Below, in pieces: positions 41,634 to 53,478 of a stretch of DNA of 64,000 nt. Source of the stretch: Grifola frondosa (taxonomy: Eukaryota; Basidiomycota; Agaricomycetes; Polyporales; Grifolaceae); the NCBI GenBank assembly GCA_001683735.1, contig LUGG01000006.1, forward strand, positions 682,001 to 746,000, read 5' to 3'. The notes under the pieces are model-generated. The model made no database searches. It saw nothing but the letters and a program-made list of their open reading frames with translations, and was not told the DNA's origin. The translations under genes were made by a program, and so were the position numbers. Each line of letters opens with the position of its first letter. Position 1 is the first letter of the stretch.

Positions 41634-44600
41634 TTAAAGGAACATCTGAAGTGGATGCCGATCATACACGTTTTGTCCTTCACTGAGCTCTCCAAGATCG
41701 GGGTAGAAAGGTACGAGCGCATCTGCCGCGCCAAGGTAAAGTGAGTTGTAGACACGCCAATATACCTACAACGATGTCAGAACGGGACTGAAATGATGGT
41801 ATGGAATGACTCACCTCACGGACTTTCCGCGCGGGATGGAACAACCCTTGAAGAACATAACTAAGTAGAATGCCGGGTCCCAACGTCACCCGCATCGCTT
41901 CGATGGCCTCCATCACAGCACCGATGACGTGGGGAGACGTCTCGAAACAATTTGGCCATACAAGGTTCATGAGATGGAGCATGGAATCTTCACAACCTAG
42001 TCCAGCAACACCCAAGGCGAGATGCTTGACGATTGTGCTGGCAGTTTGTCGATGCACGAGATCGCGGTCCGTGAGAGCATCTTCTAACATTGTAACCACT
42101 GAGTCGGCGTAGTAGGCTGATTGTGGCCCAACGTATTCGAAAACGAACGATAGCGCCTTCAAACAACCAGTCCGGACATTCAACTCTGCGGTCCGATACT
42201 CGTTTAAGATGGCAGGGATACACGTGAAGGCTTGGTAGAGTGATTGGTTAGTGGAGGAACGAAACAATAGATGTGATGTGACCACTCACGTCCGCAAGTC
42301 TCTGCTACAATGGCGATTGCTACCGTACTGCAGACACGGCTCTGACGCTCTTGTACGCGCAAATTTGTGAGTAGTACTTGAAGCACGTCCTGGGGACCCA
42401 AACTCTTTGCGATATAGCCGAAAGAGTTCACGGCGGCACGACGAATGCCCTTCTTGTGCGCCTTCAACAAATCAAGTAACTCGAAACAGATACGCATCCA
42501 TTCGCGTGCTGGAACATACTCCGCACCACGATCGGCTAGGAGAGTCATCAGTTGAGCAGACATGATGATATGACGAGGTAGAACGCACCTATACGGCCAA
42601 TTAAGTTGATCGTTGCCTCCTGCACCTTCTCATGCCGATTGCGGAGAATGGGTGTCATACGTGGCACTGTCATATATATGAGAAAGTAACCCGAGAAGAA
42701 AATATGCATAGAACTTACAAAGATCCTTCACAGGCGGATTCATCTGAGTCATGCCTACTACGTTGGCGATTGCACCCTCGGCAGCGATGATACTACCGAG
42801 CGTATCTGGATATTCTTCACCGAGTTGCTCGAACAGGACCAAGCCCAGTTTGCTGAGCAGCTGATCCTCGCCACACTGCTTGATGACGACGGCCAAACGG
42901 GTGGTCAAATCCGCCGCCTGCTGACGGACCTTCGCGCTTTTGTTGTTCAGTCGCCAAAGAATCGTGGAAACAATTTGGGTGAGGTATGGTTTCACGCGAA
43001 TGCCTGAAAAATCCCGTCAGCATTCGCAGTAAATTTACAAGAAAGAGATGACGTACCTAACGCATTCACGACAGTCCCAAACCCGTCCAACATTACCTGA
43101 TCTTCGGTCGTCTGCTCCTGGAAGGAGTAGATAATTCCGTCGACCAACCTGACTTCCAATCGCTCGTCGATGTCGGACGCACCTAGAGACGCAACCACCT
43201 TGGTGATTGTCTCCATGACCATCTTGCGGTAGGGTTCCGCTTCATCTTTGAGCTCGTTGACAATCGCCAACGATTTCCGCGACGCCCGCCTTCTGCGCCA
43301 ACTCGACAGTGGTCTCAACCACCTGGCGGTAGTTCCTGCGATCAAGCGCCATCCGACGAACCCAGAATGCCTTGAAGAAGTCGGGTAAGATGTCTTGCTT
43401 GATGTACTGGGGGGTAACGCCTTCGGTCGCCGCGCACTGTTGGACGACCTTCAACACGATTTTCTTCATCTCCTCGTCTGACGTCTGGAACTCGCGAATG
43501 AGGATGATTGTCACTTCTTTGATGTAGTACGAGACATATTCCGGGTCCATCAACGGAAGGATGAAACCGATCGCCTTCAAGAACGCAGCTAAACTCTTGC
43601 CACGGTGGAGCCGAATACCGACCCACAACGGCTTGAGGACGTTATCGAACGACTCGATGCCGTACGGCGCAGCCGCCTCAGCGAGCGCGGCGAGACCCAA
43701 CGCCGTCATCGTCCTGACTTTCGTCTGCTCATCCTGAAGTCCATGGGCAATACAATCGACGAGATTGCGGAGGTGGGGAAGAACGGCACAACCCATCATG
43801 ATGGCAATCTGCTGGACGATACGAATACCGGTGTGGCGAGCCTGCCACGACTTCTTGCTCCTACAGACTGCCTTCAGGAAAGGGAGCAAAGACGGAATAC
43901 CAAGAGCGGAAGCAACGACGGAGAACGCACGAGCGGTTGTGTTACGCACATACTCGTCAGCGTGGTCGATATCAGGTCGCATAGTCGAGATCATGTGGGC
44001 GAGGCCGGCTGCCTTTGAGAGGTTAGAAATGATTTCGCGACCTTCCACACGGGCGTAGTAATCCTCGTCAATGAGAAGTGGTTCGATGACGACGAGAATT
44101 TTGTGGACGTATGGACGGACAAGATCGTCGAGTTTGTAGAGAACGCGGTCGATGACTTTGACGAGAAGGTGGCGCTCCTGGTCCTCGAGGGTACGCTCCA
44201 TAAGCAGAGGGAGAATCTTGTCGAATAGAGGACCCGCCCCAAATTCACGAGCTTTGTCGGTAATCTGTCTGAGAGCAGTTTTCCGAACGGGAGGCGTACC
44301 GTTCTTGATCTTGAGCAGAAGGCGCATGATCTTGCGCTCCTTCATCTCGTCTACAGATAGCTCTGTTTCGTCCTCCTCTTTCAAGATCTTCGCAAAGTAC
44401 TGTGCATCCTCAGCCTTGAAGAACGCGAGACTGCCAACGCCAGGTATCTCCGTAGGTAATTCTGGCGCGAGCCCCGCTGCAGCCGCGGCTGCGGCAGCAT
44501 CCGAGCTCTCTTGAATTTGGAAACCGCCAACTTCTGTGCTTGGCGTCGCTGATAGCTTGGGAGGGCGCACCAAGGGTGCGTACCCGGGAGGCGGGGTGAC

Positions 44601-45343
44601 TATAGAATAGCCACTGCTAGGAAGGATAGCTTCAAGTTCCTCGTCGGTAAGATAGCGGTTATGCTTGTCCTCTTGCATGAAACCGGGGGCGTTCATAATA
44701 ATCGGCGTCATTGGGACATCAGGGGCGGCAGCTGGTGTCTGATCCCACCGCGACCTCTTGGGGGTCTCCCCGACGGCAGTGATGTCTGCGGGTGTCGCAT
44801 CCCACCTAGAACGCCGCTTTTTTCGGCGCGGCGCCCTCGAGACCTCTTGGGACCACTCACCCTTGTTCTCCTTGTTCTCCTCCTTGTCCTCCTTAGGTTC
44901 GTCCACATCCCACCGACGCTTGCGCTTCGTCCCAGACATTGCGGCAAGCTCCTTCGCAGCCTCCTCAAGCTCGGCTCTCGGAGGGGTTTTGTCGACGTCC
45001 ATCTTCGCCTGCCCCTCCTCTCGTGCTCCTTCTCCCGATCCTCAATTGCACGTCTAACCCTTTGCTCCTCCTTCTCTAGCCGCTGGAGCCTCATTGCATC
45101 CTTGTAGCCTCCTTCCACCTCAGTCCCCTCTTCCACAGCCTTGAACGCGTCACCGCTCTCGACTGCTTGACGATTGAACCGGCGGCCATGGTAGTCAGAC
45201 TGACGTGAAGCAATTTGCCGTTTGGAAGCGGTTTCCGCGAAGGGATCAAAATCCTCTTCTTCAGCTAGCTCCGCAAATTCTCGAAGCACTTCCTTTGGCG
45301 CAGTGAAAGAGTCGACCAGTCTAGGAGAATGGGGGGAAGCCAT
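41634..45343 (-). CDS. SF3B1: Splicing factor 3B subunit 1 (U2 snRNP HEAT-repeat protein)
   Basis: Start ATG 45343 ([18 protein letters not shown]). The N-terminal part has RWDVDE and the RWDATPADI / [11 protein letters not shown] phosphorylation-type TP motifs, followed by the PPP5/p14-binding-like region and the HEAT superhelix: [139 protein letters not shown] and [12 protein letters not shown]. The last exon gives [23 protein letters not shown]. Introns interrupt only the 3' third. Frame breaks occur near 45020 and near 43262. No GT-AG pair explains them, and since SF3B1 is essential they are probably assembly indels. Confidence 0.93.
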
Positions 45344-45652
45344 GATTGTAGGATATACGCTCAGTACAGGTGATGAGTAAAGTGACGCACCGCTAACGCC
45401 ACCAATATTAAAGAACCGAAATCGGCGATCTAAATTTGCAACAAGACGTGACCATTCAGATTTGTCTCCGCCACAACTCCGCCTGCTTGTCATGTGGCTC
45501 AAATCTCGGCCTCTCGGACGTCCCATCATTCAATTGAGCTCAATGCACAAAATTCTCTATTATATCATACATTGATAATACACATGCGCAATACACGTCG
45601 ACCAGTACTCGCCTGCGTCATCACGAACCGAACCAGTTTTCCTGCCCCCGAA

Positions 45653-45985
45653 TTATCGCCCATTCGAAACTGGCTGGGCATTGAGAGCCGCATTTTCACG
45701 CCGCAGTTCCTGGATCACAGCCTTAACGACGTCTTCAGCTATCCTAGGCCTCTCTCAGCATACATAGAAGTGCTTACCGCAAGTGCTTCTGGGTTGACGC
45801 CACTTTCAATCATGCCCACGCATGTCGCGAGCGTTTCTCTGTCGAGCTGTGTGTTCAATAACTGTGATATGTCGGAGAGAGCTGATAATGGTGATCAAAA
45901 GACAGTCTGATACGGGATATGCAGGCTACTCACTGTCTAATGTTTGTTGCGCGGCAGCATTGCGGTCTGCTTCCCGGGTGGACAT
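45653..45985 (-). CDS. MZT1: Mitotic-spindle organizing protein 1 (MOZART1)
   Basis: A tiny gene missed by simple ORF calling. Exons are 45985-45934, 45881-45778 and 45721-45653; introns are GTGAGT to TTATCAG and GTAAGC to GTTAAG. Spliced, it encodes 74 residues: [14 protein letters not shown], then [48 protein letters not shown] and a short tail. The LLNTx[17 protein letters not shown] and VIQELRRE elements are the MZT1 signature. MZT1 binds the N-termini of gamma-tubulin complex proteins and activates microtubule nucleation. Phases close perfectly (52 + 104 + 69 nt including the stop). It lies 310 bp upstream of SF3B1 on the same strand. Confidence 0.92.
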
Positions 45986-46090
45986 TCCGCTAATCACTCC
46001 GTTTGACCCGCTGCTCCGCTTCGTTGCTTGGTTAATGTCACACCTATCCTGGTACATGGTTCAAGTGAATTATGACATTCGAACGAAAGA

Positions 46091-46126
46091 GACACACCTG
46101 AGCTGACGCACTACAAAAGCTGACGC
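46091..46126 (+). repeat. Tandem 17-bp repeat in the MZT1/DOPA-dioxygenase divergent promoter
   Basis: AGCTGACGCACTACAAA occurs twice in a row, followed by GGTGG. A TGACTCA site (Gcn4/AP-1-like core) occurs further on, near 46183. Together these may be regulatory elements of the divergent pair; this is inference. Confidence 0.4.
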
Positions 46127-46367
46127 ACTACAAAGGTGGTGGCTGCTGATGGTGGTGGATATCGTAAAAGTGATGATGCGAATGACTCAGCGGCAACTCA
46201 GCATACTCACGATGTTAGAACCAAGTTAGAACAAGTGAGTCTAGTGCTAGTGCTCGCGGTTTATAAACTGCCATGGCCATCGTTCACGCTCATCACCTCT
46301 ATCATTCCCCATAATCTACACGCCAGGGCTTGTTTACAGATCTCATTTTTTTCCCGCGCCGAAAGTC

Positions 46368-47078
46368 ATGTCTGAGTGGAAGTCACCTCTCGAAGGCTAC
46401 GAGAACGCAGAACCTTTGCCCACTCATTTTAATCCTGATGGAAAGTCGTTGTTCAATCCGCCGGGACCACGTTCATCTTCGTACGACGAGTTCCCGGAAC
46501 CTATCGAATCCTCCAACAATGGCTTCGACTTCCATAGTACGTGTCGCACCATATTACTCCCACATACCTTACACGCTTTCATACAGTCTACTACATGCAG
46601 TCCGTCCCTGCTGAGGCACAATATGCAAAAGAACTGCATGAGCGCGTCCGAAGAGAATTTCCCGAAGTGCGTTTGTTATTTCTTTCGCGCATTTTATTGA
46701 CTTGCAGACCTTGCCACTATTCCTACCCAGCTGCGAATCTATCGGCTGTGGGACAAACCAGTTGGTATGTGACTATCGATTTGCGTTCACTACGGTTCTA
46801 TATATCTATCCCTATGTAAGGACCCCACCCAGTTGCGATGTTCGAAGTCAACACGTTCAATCCCCACCAAACCGGAGCACTCTTCTCGTGGCTCTCCGTT
46901 AACCGTGGACCATGCTCGTGCGTTAACATAATGGATTGCTAGATTTATAACTTGACATGGAAAGAGTAGTGTTCTCATTCATCCCAACACAAATGATGCG
47001 TTCAAGGACCACACAGAGTTGATGACATGGATGGGAAAGGCGTATCCATTGTATACGGGAATGCTGAAACAACACTGA
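46368..47078 (+). CDS. DOPA 4,5-dioxygenase family protein
   Basis: Five exons from ATG 46368: MSEWKSPLEGYENAEPLP to GFDFH, then YYMQSVPAEAQYAKELHERVRREFPE, LRIYRLWDKPV, GPHPVAMFEVNTFNPHQTGAL with FSWLSVNRGPCS, and SVLIHPNTNDAFKDHTE to the TGA at 47078. Phases agree at every junction. The GPHPVAMFEV and VLIHPNT motifs, with conserved histidines likely to bind the metal, identify the DOPA-dioxygenase family (PF08883-type), first known from betalain pigment formation in Amanita but widespread in fungi without betalains. About 165 residues, the normal size for the family. The true substrate here is unknown. Confidence 0.88.
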
Positions 47079-47352
47079 GGTTGCATCGGGTTCAAATGGA
47101 TTACGGTATGTAGGTGTTCTGCTGTATTCTCGATATCCGTATTCGCATTCGTATCTATGATGTAGTTGTAACGGAAATGTTGTCTTGACTGGAACGCCAC
47201 CAACGCGTCCGTTTGTCACGTGCGGTTATATTCGCGTCACATTGCGCGATTTGGAGATCCGAGCCGCTTGCTCCGTTTCTTTTCTCATCGAGCACAAACC
47301 CTCAAGCCTACTATTCACAAACTGTCCACGCATCCTCATCTGCATATTAAGA

Positions 47353-48913
47353 ATGTCATACGCAGCCCACGTCGTCGACAGCGCACTTGATGCGGTTGGA
47401 AACACACCACTGATCAGACTGGATAGAATAGCACAAGCGGAAGGTTTGGAATGCAATCTTTGTACGTAGCACCATAACATGTGATGTTCCGTGGTTAAGC
47501 GACCATTCATTTGTTTAGTGGGGAAGCTCGAGTACACATCCGCAGGAGGATCAGTCAAGGACAGGATAGCGAAACGCATGGTCGAGGAAGCCGAAAAGGA
47601 GGGCAAACTCATCCCTGGTCGAGCGTTGTTATCGAACCCACATCTGGCAATACTGGTAAGGCTTGTCATACAAATATCCATTGCACTCCCTCTGAATGCT
47701 GTTCGTAGGTATTGGCCTGGCGATGGCTTGTGCAATCAAGGTCAAACACATCAATGCACCCTAAGAGTATACGCTGAATACTACAGATAAGGGATATTCT
47801 GTCATCATAACGATGCCTAACAAGATGTCACTGGTTCGTTAGCTCACGTTATCCTTTGTTGCCTCAGCATGAATAACATAGTTGTTCTGCAGGAGAAGGA
47901 AGCTGCACTACGCGCCCTCGGCGCTGAAGTGGTCCGAACACCCACGGAGGCAGCGTGGGATGCCCCAGAGTCCCATATAGGTAGAGCGCATATCGCATAT
48001 CATGGCACCTCTCGTGGCTGAATTCCTTAACGATCGCAGGAGTTGCGCAAAGGCTGCAACGTGAGATACCGGGTGGGATCATTCTCGACCAATATCGGAA
48101 TGTACGTCGTACGAATCATCTTACCTCCCATTTTTGACATCATTATAATTCAGATGAACAATCCGTTGGCACACGAATACACTACTGGCCCCGAAATCAT
48201 AGAAGCAGTCACGTCTACTCCGTCGTCGCCTTCCAAACCGTCTTCCGGCACGGTGGACGTGCTAGTTGCTGGTGCTGGCACTGGAGGAACTATTACAGGC
48301 ATTTCTCGCTCTATCAAGAAGACACACAACAAAGACTGCGTCGTCATCGGTGTTGACCCTGTCAGTTTTTAAAATGCACCTTCATAAAGTCGATACTTAT
48401 CATCTTCTTTTCGTTTGACCAGAGAGGCAGTGTGCTCGCTTATCCAGACAGCCTAAATACCGCTGATGCTGGTGCACAATATGTGGTTGAGGGAATCGGC
48501 TACGATTTCATTCCAGACGTCCTCTCCAGAGATCAGGCCGATGTGAACGTCTGGATCAAGACTGCCGATGACGAGTCCTTTGATGCGGTTAAAAAGATTA
48601 TGCGGCTGGAGGGCATGCTAGTTGGAGGAAGCAGTGGGAGTGCTCTTAGTGGCACTCTCCGATGGCTCAAAAGTGAGGAGGGCAAACGGATCGCTCAGAC
48701 GAAGGGTGCCAATGTTGTCGTGTTGTTACCTGACGGGTGAGAATATCTTGTCATTTACTTTGTTATGGCACGTAGACTAACCTCTCGGTTCATATGCAGC
48801 ATTCGGAACTACATGAGCAAACCGTGGTTCTTGAAGATGGCGCTAGAGGCCGAACCGTCACTCTCGCTGGACGCATTGCCGAGATTTTGAAGCCATCGCA
48901 GAGCAAGGATTAG
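47353..48913 (+). CDS. Cystathionine beta-synthase, catalytic core only
   Basis: PLP-dependent enzyme of transsulfuration (serine + homocysteine to cystathionine). Start ATG 47353 ([20 protein letters not shown]). Exons give [19 protein letters not shown] (Schiff-base lysine in GGSVKDR), [109 protein letters not shown] (phosphate-binding loop), [27 protein letters not shown] and [10 protein letters not shown]. One frame break lies near 47622 (CGA-GCG, before VVIEPTSG) and another near 48860 to reach [14 protein letters not shown]. No CBS (Bateman) pair follows the core. The N-terminus lacks an obvious heme-binding extension. Confidence 0.88.
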
Positions 48914-49027
48914 TCAATATCGAGTTATTCTCATTCTTGTTGAAGCCTGAGGTGTGGTATTTTGGGTGCATAGGTTCGCGTGGGTAGTTGCCATCTTCTC
49001 TTTTTGTATCGAAACCATAGACAGACG

Positions 49028-50706
49028 ATGTCTTCAATACGTAAATTGTGTTGTACTCTTCGCAAACAACTGGCGAAGTATTGGAAGCGCACGGCTAATC
49101 AACTGAAGACTCGCGGGAGTGAAAAATCACTCGTGACACTGCTGAGTCGTGACAACGAGGGTAAGCCTACCGGGTGACTCTCTTCCGCAACCTCTTGTAG
49201 GCCGTATATATGCTCTACGTTATCAACATCGTGTGCAAAGAATCATCATGCGCGGCGCTGAACCTTTGTCGAGGTATCAGCGCGGCGGATATCATCCTGT
49301 TCACTTAGGCGACAAATTCCATGAAAACAGATATCTGATACTTCATAAGCTCGGATGGGGCTCGTATGCCACAGTATGGTTGGCAAGAGATTGTGAAGCA
49401 CCTGGAGTGTAAGCGGAATATTCTACCTTTCGACATTTCTTATATCCTTGCATATCTCGACAGACGGTACGTAGCACTCAAGTTCATCGTTGCTCAGCTT
49501 GTGCATGCCAGCAACGAGATCGACATCCTTCGACATCTCCGCAACGAATTGACTAAAAATCCTGGCGGTTTCGAGCATATCTTGGGTTTTCTGGACTGTT
49601 TCAAGGTTTCCGGGCCCAACGGAATTCATGATGTCATTGTGCTCGACGTTGTAGGTCCAAGCCCGGACGAGTTACGCGAAGGTAATGAAGAAGGAGAAAC
49701 ATTTGTATGGAAACACGCGAAGGTCATCTTGAAACAGGCGCTGACCGGGATAGCCTATATACACAAACTGGGAATCACTCACGGTGGTGAGTTCCTCCTT
49801 CAATGGCTGTGTTCGCTCGCTGATTGAGCCTGTTGCACAGATCTTCATGGGAGTAACATTGCGTTTTCACTACCCCAACTCGACAGACTGTCAGAATCGG
49901 CCGCAATGGGGTATCTGAAACCACCTTGCAGAAGGCCGGTACCAGCCGATGCTGACGTATCATCACCTAAATATCTGGTAGAAGCGAGTTCATTCAAGAA
50001 CTACATGCTCGAAATGATTAAGCAAGATGATACTCAGTATCTTTGGAGCATCAAAATTTTAGATTTTGGTGAAGGTGCGTTCAAGCGATATGCATTGTCG
50101 TTCCAATCTCAGCTGAGGGCTTACATACAGCCTTCTTACCTGAACATCGACCAAGAGAAATACATACGCCATTGGGAATACGTGCGCCTGAAATCGTATT
50201 CAACGTGCTTTCTGCTGGAGCGCTCGAGCAGGATTGGGGCTCGAAGACAGATATCTGGTCATTTGGGTGTTTGGTAAAGGTCGATCATCGCGATCATCAC
50301 ACTGTTAACTCATCAGCAACAGATATATGAGATTGTTACAGACGATTCCCTGATCTCTTTATACGATGATGATGTGAACGACGTTTGCACACAATATGTG
50401 CGAAAGGTTGGACCACTTCCTGAACGGTGGCAAGGCATCTGGTCGGGCTCCAAGAAAGGTATGTACACGTACACGGAACATATTTCATGTGAAAATTTTA
50501 TTGGGATTGGTCACCACTTGCAGCGCTCAAGTTCCGCCCCTTCGAACGTTACCTGAAGTCGCACTATCTGGAGGACTATAGGGAGTTGACGGGTGACGAC
50601 ATGATTGACCTGGGCGATCTGCTACGACAAATACTCGTGCTCGATCCAAGGCAACGGAGCACCGCTCGAGAACTCCTTCAGCATCGATGGTTCGCAACGG
50701 TATAAT
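49028..50706 (+). CDS. SRPK-like protein kinase
   Basis: Exon 1 from ATG 49028 is a basic leader (MSSIRKLCCTLRKQLAK). Later exons give GGYHPVHLGDKFHENRYLI, the glycine loop LGWGSYATVWLARD, YVALKFI (catalytic lysine), IVLDVVGPSPDEL, AKVILKQALTGIAYIHKLGITHGDLHGSNIAF, IKILDFGE (metal-binding DFG), TPLGIRAPEIVF, WGSKTDIWSFGCLIYEI and a last exon DPRQRSTARELLQHRWF. The YHPVHLGD start and the split catalytic domain are those of SR-protein kinases. The catalytic loop is HGDLHGSN, so the usual Arg of HRD is Gly while the Asp is kept; this is common in fungal SRPK-like kinases. No long spacer insert is seen. Role: probably phosphorylation of RS/SR proteins, but many such fungal copies are of unknown function. 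Confidence 0.82.
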
Positions 50707-50852
50707 GGCCTGGTGCAGGAGACTTCATCTTGACGGAAAACACATCAGTGTCAACCGCAGATCTAAACGGAGGTGGTCATGATGCCCTTCATCCGATGCA
50801 GGATAACTTGCAACCACGAGGGAGGATGCCTTCGCTTCGGCTTCGTAGATAT

Positions 50853-53082
50853 TTACTTGCCGTTGAAAATGTGACGCATTAAAGACAGCACGGATTGCCT
50901 ATTACTTGTGAAGCACCTTAAATCGTATTTTTCATGCTCATTAATAGGTTCCAGCTCGTCCTCTCGTAACGTCGTATCTTGAAGGCTCAAACGAACAGCG
51001 CTCCGGTACTTAAGCTTTGAGAATCGGTCTTCTGGAACGACATTGAATTGCATTGTTTCAGCTATTTTTTTCAAACAAGTGACTTCAAAATCTCTAATCT
51101 CAGCCGAGGTGAACGCAACGTCCATACTCCCTGAACTCGATCTTACACAGATGGTATGGCAACGTACGCGGAGGAATGACAGGAAAACTTGAACGTCCAA
51201 TTCTTCAAATCAGTGATTTAGGGGAGCTGTTCAGCCTCGCGAAACTAGGAAACCACATCCATCAATCCAGGAGGTTACGTTCAAGAATCAGAGACATGCG
51301 TACCTCGGTGGCTGCATTGGAGACGTGTCCGAAGAGTTGCTGGAACACATTGTTCTTCTTCTCCAGTTCGGTCTTCAGGGCATCGACGTGCTTCTCTGAA
51401 AGTGCAAGATCAGCCTCCGCTTGTTGCAGCCTGTTGTTACAAGCCAAGCAAGCATCACGAAGCTCCTCGATCCTCTCGTTGAGAAAATCTTCATGCTCGA
51501 GTGCAATGTCCAGCTCTCGCTTTACTTGCACCATCTCACGGTCGACGTTACTGGTGCCAGATTGGGCATCCTTCTCTCTGAGCTCGGTGAGCAGCTATTG
51601 GACAGTCGCAATAAGCAAAAAACCGAAGGTCAATGAATAATTTGCGCTCACCGCATTGCAGGTCTCCAGCTGATGTAAATACTTGTCTTTCCATTCTTCC
51701 TTCGCAGCGATGTGCTTCTCGCACCGTTCCTTGATGGCATTGATCTAACTAAGATATTAGCAACATGGTCCGTGGTCACGAACTAGGAAGCACCTACCTG
51801 TTCCACGTAATCCTTCTCAGAGCGTCCCTTAGCCTCTTCCAAGCGTTCAATCTGCTCCTGCAGCTTGTCACGGCTACCAAGTAGGCCCGTGCGTTCGGCC
51901 TCGAGGCGAGCGAAATCCGCCTTAAGCGCGTTGTACTTCTGGTCCCACTCCACACGCTAGGATCGGTTAGATAAGATGCATAAAGTAAGGAGAAGTCCAC
52001 GTACAGACAAGGCAGGCGCCTCGACAATCTGCAGATCACGAAGATCTTCCAGGTTCATCTCAATGTCGGAAGATAAGCCATGGTTAACGAGCTCGTTACC
52101 AAACGGAGCCGGCAGGGGCTGCTGGGATCCCATTGAGGGGCCTGCTGCTACCATCAAACCTAGAGGGCCGCGGTGGTTCGAAACCGGAGATGGGTACGCC
52201 AGGGCTGGCCTCATGACGGGCGAGCAGCTGCCAAGAGAAAACTGTAAGGGTTGGCTCATATACGATCATGAAGACTTCACGCACAAAGGGTTCTCTTCGT
52301 CGGCGTTTGGCCCGCTGTCTTCTGCGATACTGGGCAACAGGCCCGAGTTCTCAGCAGCAGCATTGGGCTGATCTGCCGGCAATCTACGCTCCAGCTCCCG
52401 CTTCTGGTCGCGAAGGGCCACAGCCTCGCGGTACAGCTACACATTTCATGAGCAACTTCAACACTGGACCTATCGTAGTCATCGGTCTCCTCACCTCTAT
52501 CTTGGCAACGCTAGGAAGACGACCTAGCTTCTTGGTCATGTAATTGGCCCGAGCGCGGAAGGTCTGGGGGCTCTTTTCCGGCATCGGGGGCGCCTCTTCA
52601 CAGCTATTCGTAAGACGTGTCATTAATGTCCTTGGTGCAAGACAAAGGCAAAGATGACTCACATGCGCTGCAATTCCGGACTAGCTACAAATCTTCCCTC
52701 TTCGCTTGGAACGATCAGGTCTGCACGCCTCTATGATCACTAGTCAATTATATACCCCTAGATGAACGCGGGTTACTCAACCATCTTAACGAGAACACGC
52801 GATTGACAGGTGTCGCTCCGTGGGCCACACTTGTCTCCATAGGCCTCAGCATCGTGTTTCACTTTGGTGGAGCCACATGTGAGCACAATGGTTTACAGCT
52901 TGCGACTACAAAAGGCCTACCGAGGTCAAGGATAGACTCCTCCCTGAACGGCAGGCTTCCCCGTGTTGAAATTCCGACGAAGACTCCTTGATGTACAACA
53001 AATCATCAGTGTCTGTACACCTTATGATCAGAAGTCAATACTCACTGTCCCGATACGTTGGTCTGTTGGGTGACCTAGGCAT
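50853..53082 (-). CDS. Coiled-coil protein of unknown function
   Basis: Modelled start ATG 53082 (MPRSPNRPTYRD). Exons then give RVFVGISTRGSLPFREESI, VKHDAEAYGDKCGPRS, RRADLIVPSEEGRF, CEEAPPMPEKSPQTFRARANY with MTKKLGRLPSVAKIE, LYREAVALRDQKRELERRL, a Pro/Gly-rich stretch (GPSMGSQQPLPAPF) and then long heptad-rich exons: RVEWDQKYNALKADFARLEAE, LQEQIERLEEAKGRSEKDY, INAIKERCEKHIAAKEEWKD, MVQVKRELDIALEHEDFLNE, EADLALSEKHVDALKTELEK. It ends in a globular-looking tail (KLKYRSAVRLSLQDTTL to MRHIFNGK). At least eight short introns. The middle third is a parallel-coiled-coil-type region. Cytoskeletal, spindle-pole or kinetochore roles are possible; no family is recognised. Confidence 0.65.
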
Positions 53083-53478
53083 TTTGCACCTTCGAATAAC
53101 AGTGTAAGAGTTTAGTTAGTAGCCAGATGACTAGCACCAGGATAACAGAGGAAAGGAGCGAGAGCGAGATGTCGATTTTGCTACGAAGTCTCTCTATTTG
53201 TAGCAACAGAAAATTTGTGGCGCGGGTGTGGCGCGCAGAAACTTTTGTTCTATGTCCGCGACGTAACCACGTTGACACCACGGGGTGGTGTCAAAGCTCA
53301 GATATCCCATTGTGGAAGGAGTGGCACGAAGGGGGTGGCGCATTCTTTCTTTCACCTAAGCTAGTAGCTGATGTCAAACGAGATGAATTAAAGATGCCGC
53401 GAAGTCATGAGTTACAACAAGATCCCGGGGTATAGAAGTCCGCATATAATGATACTCTGCTTCGCACCTTCTGTCCCT
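53083..53478. other. Intergenic, nothing recognised
   Basis: 396 bp between the start of the coiled-coil gene and the stop of the lipase gene, both on the minus strand. Open frames here lack ATG starts on the minus strand and motifs on either strand. It should contain the coiled-coil gene promoter and the lipase 3' UTR. Confidence 0.45.

Noticed and set aside
53075..53281. Membrane-protein-like frame upstream of the coiled-coil gene
   Set aside because: It opens with GTG, has no ATG and overlaps the better-supported first exon at 53082.
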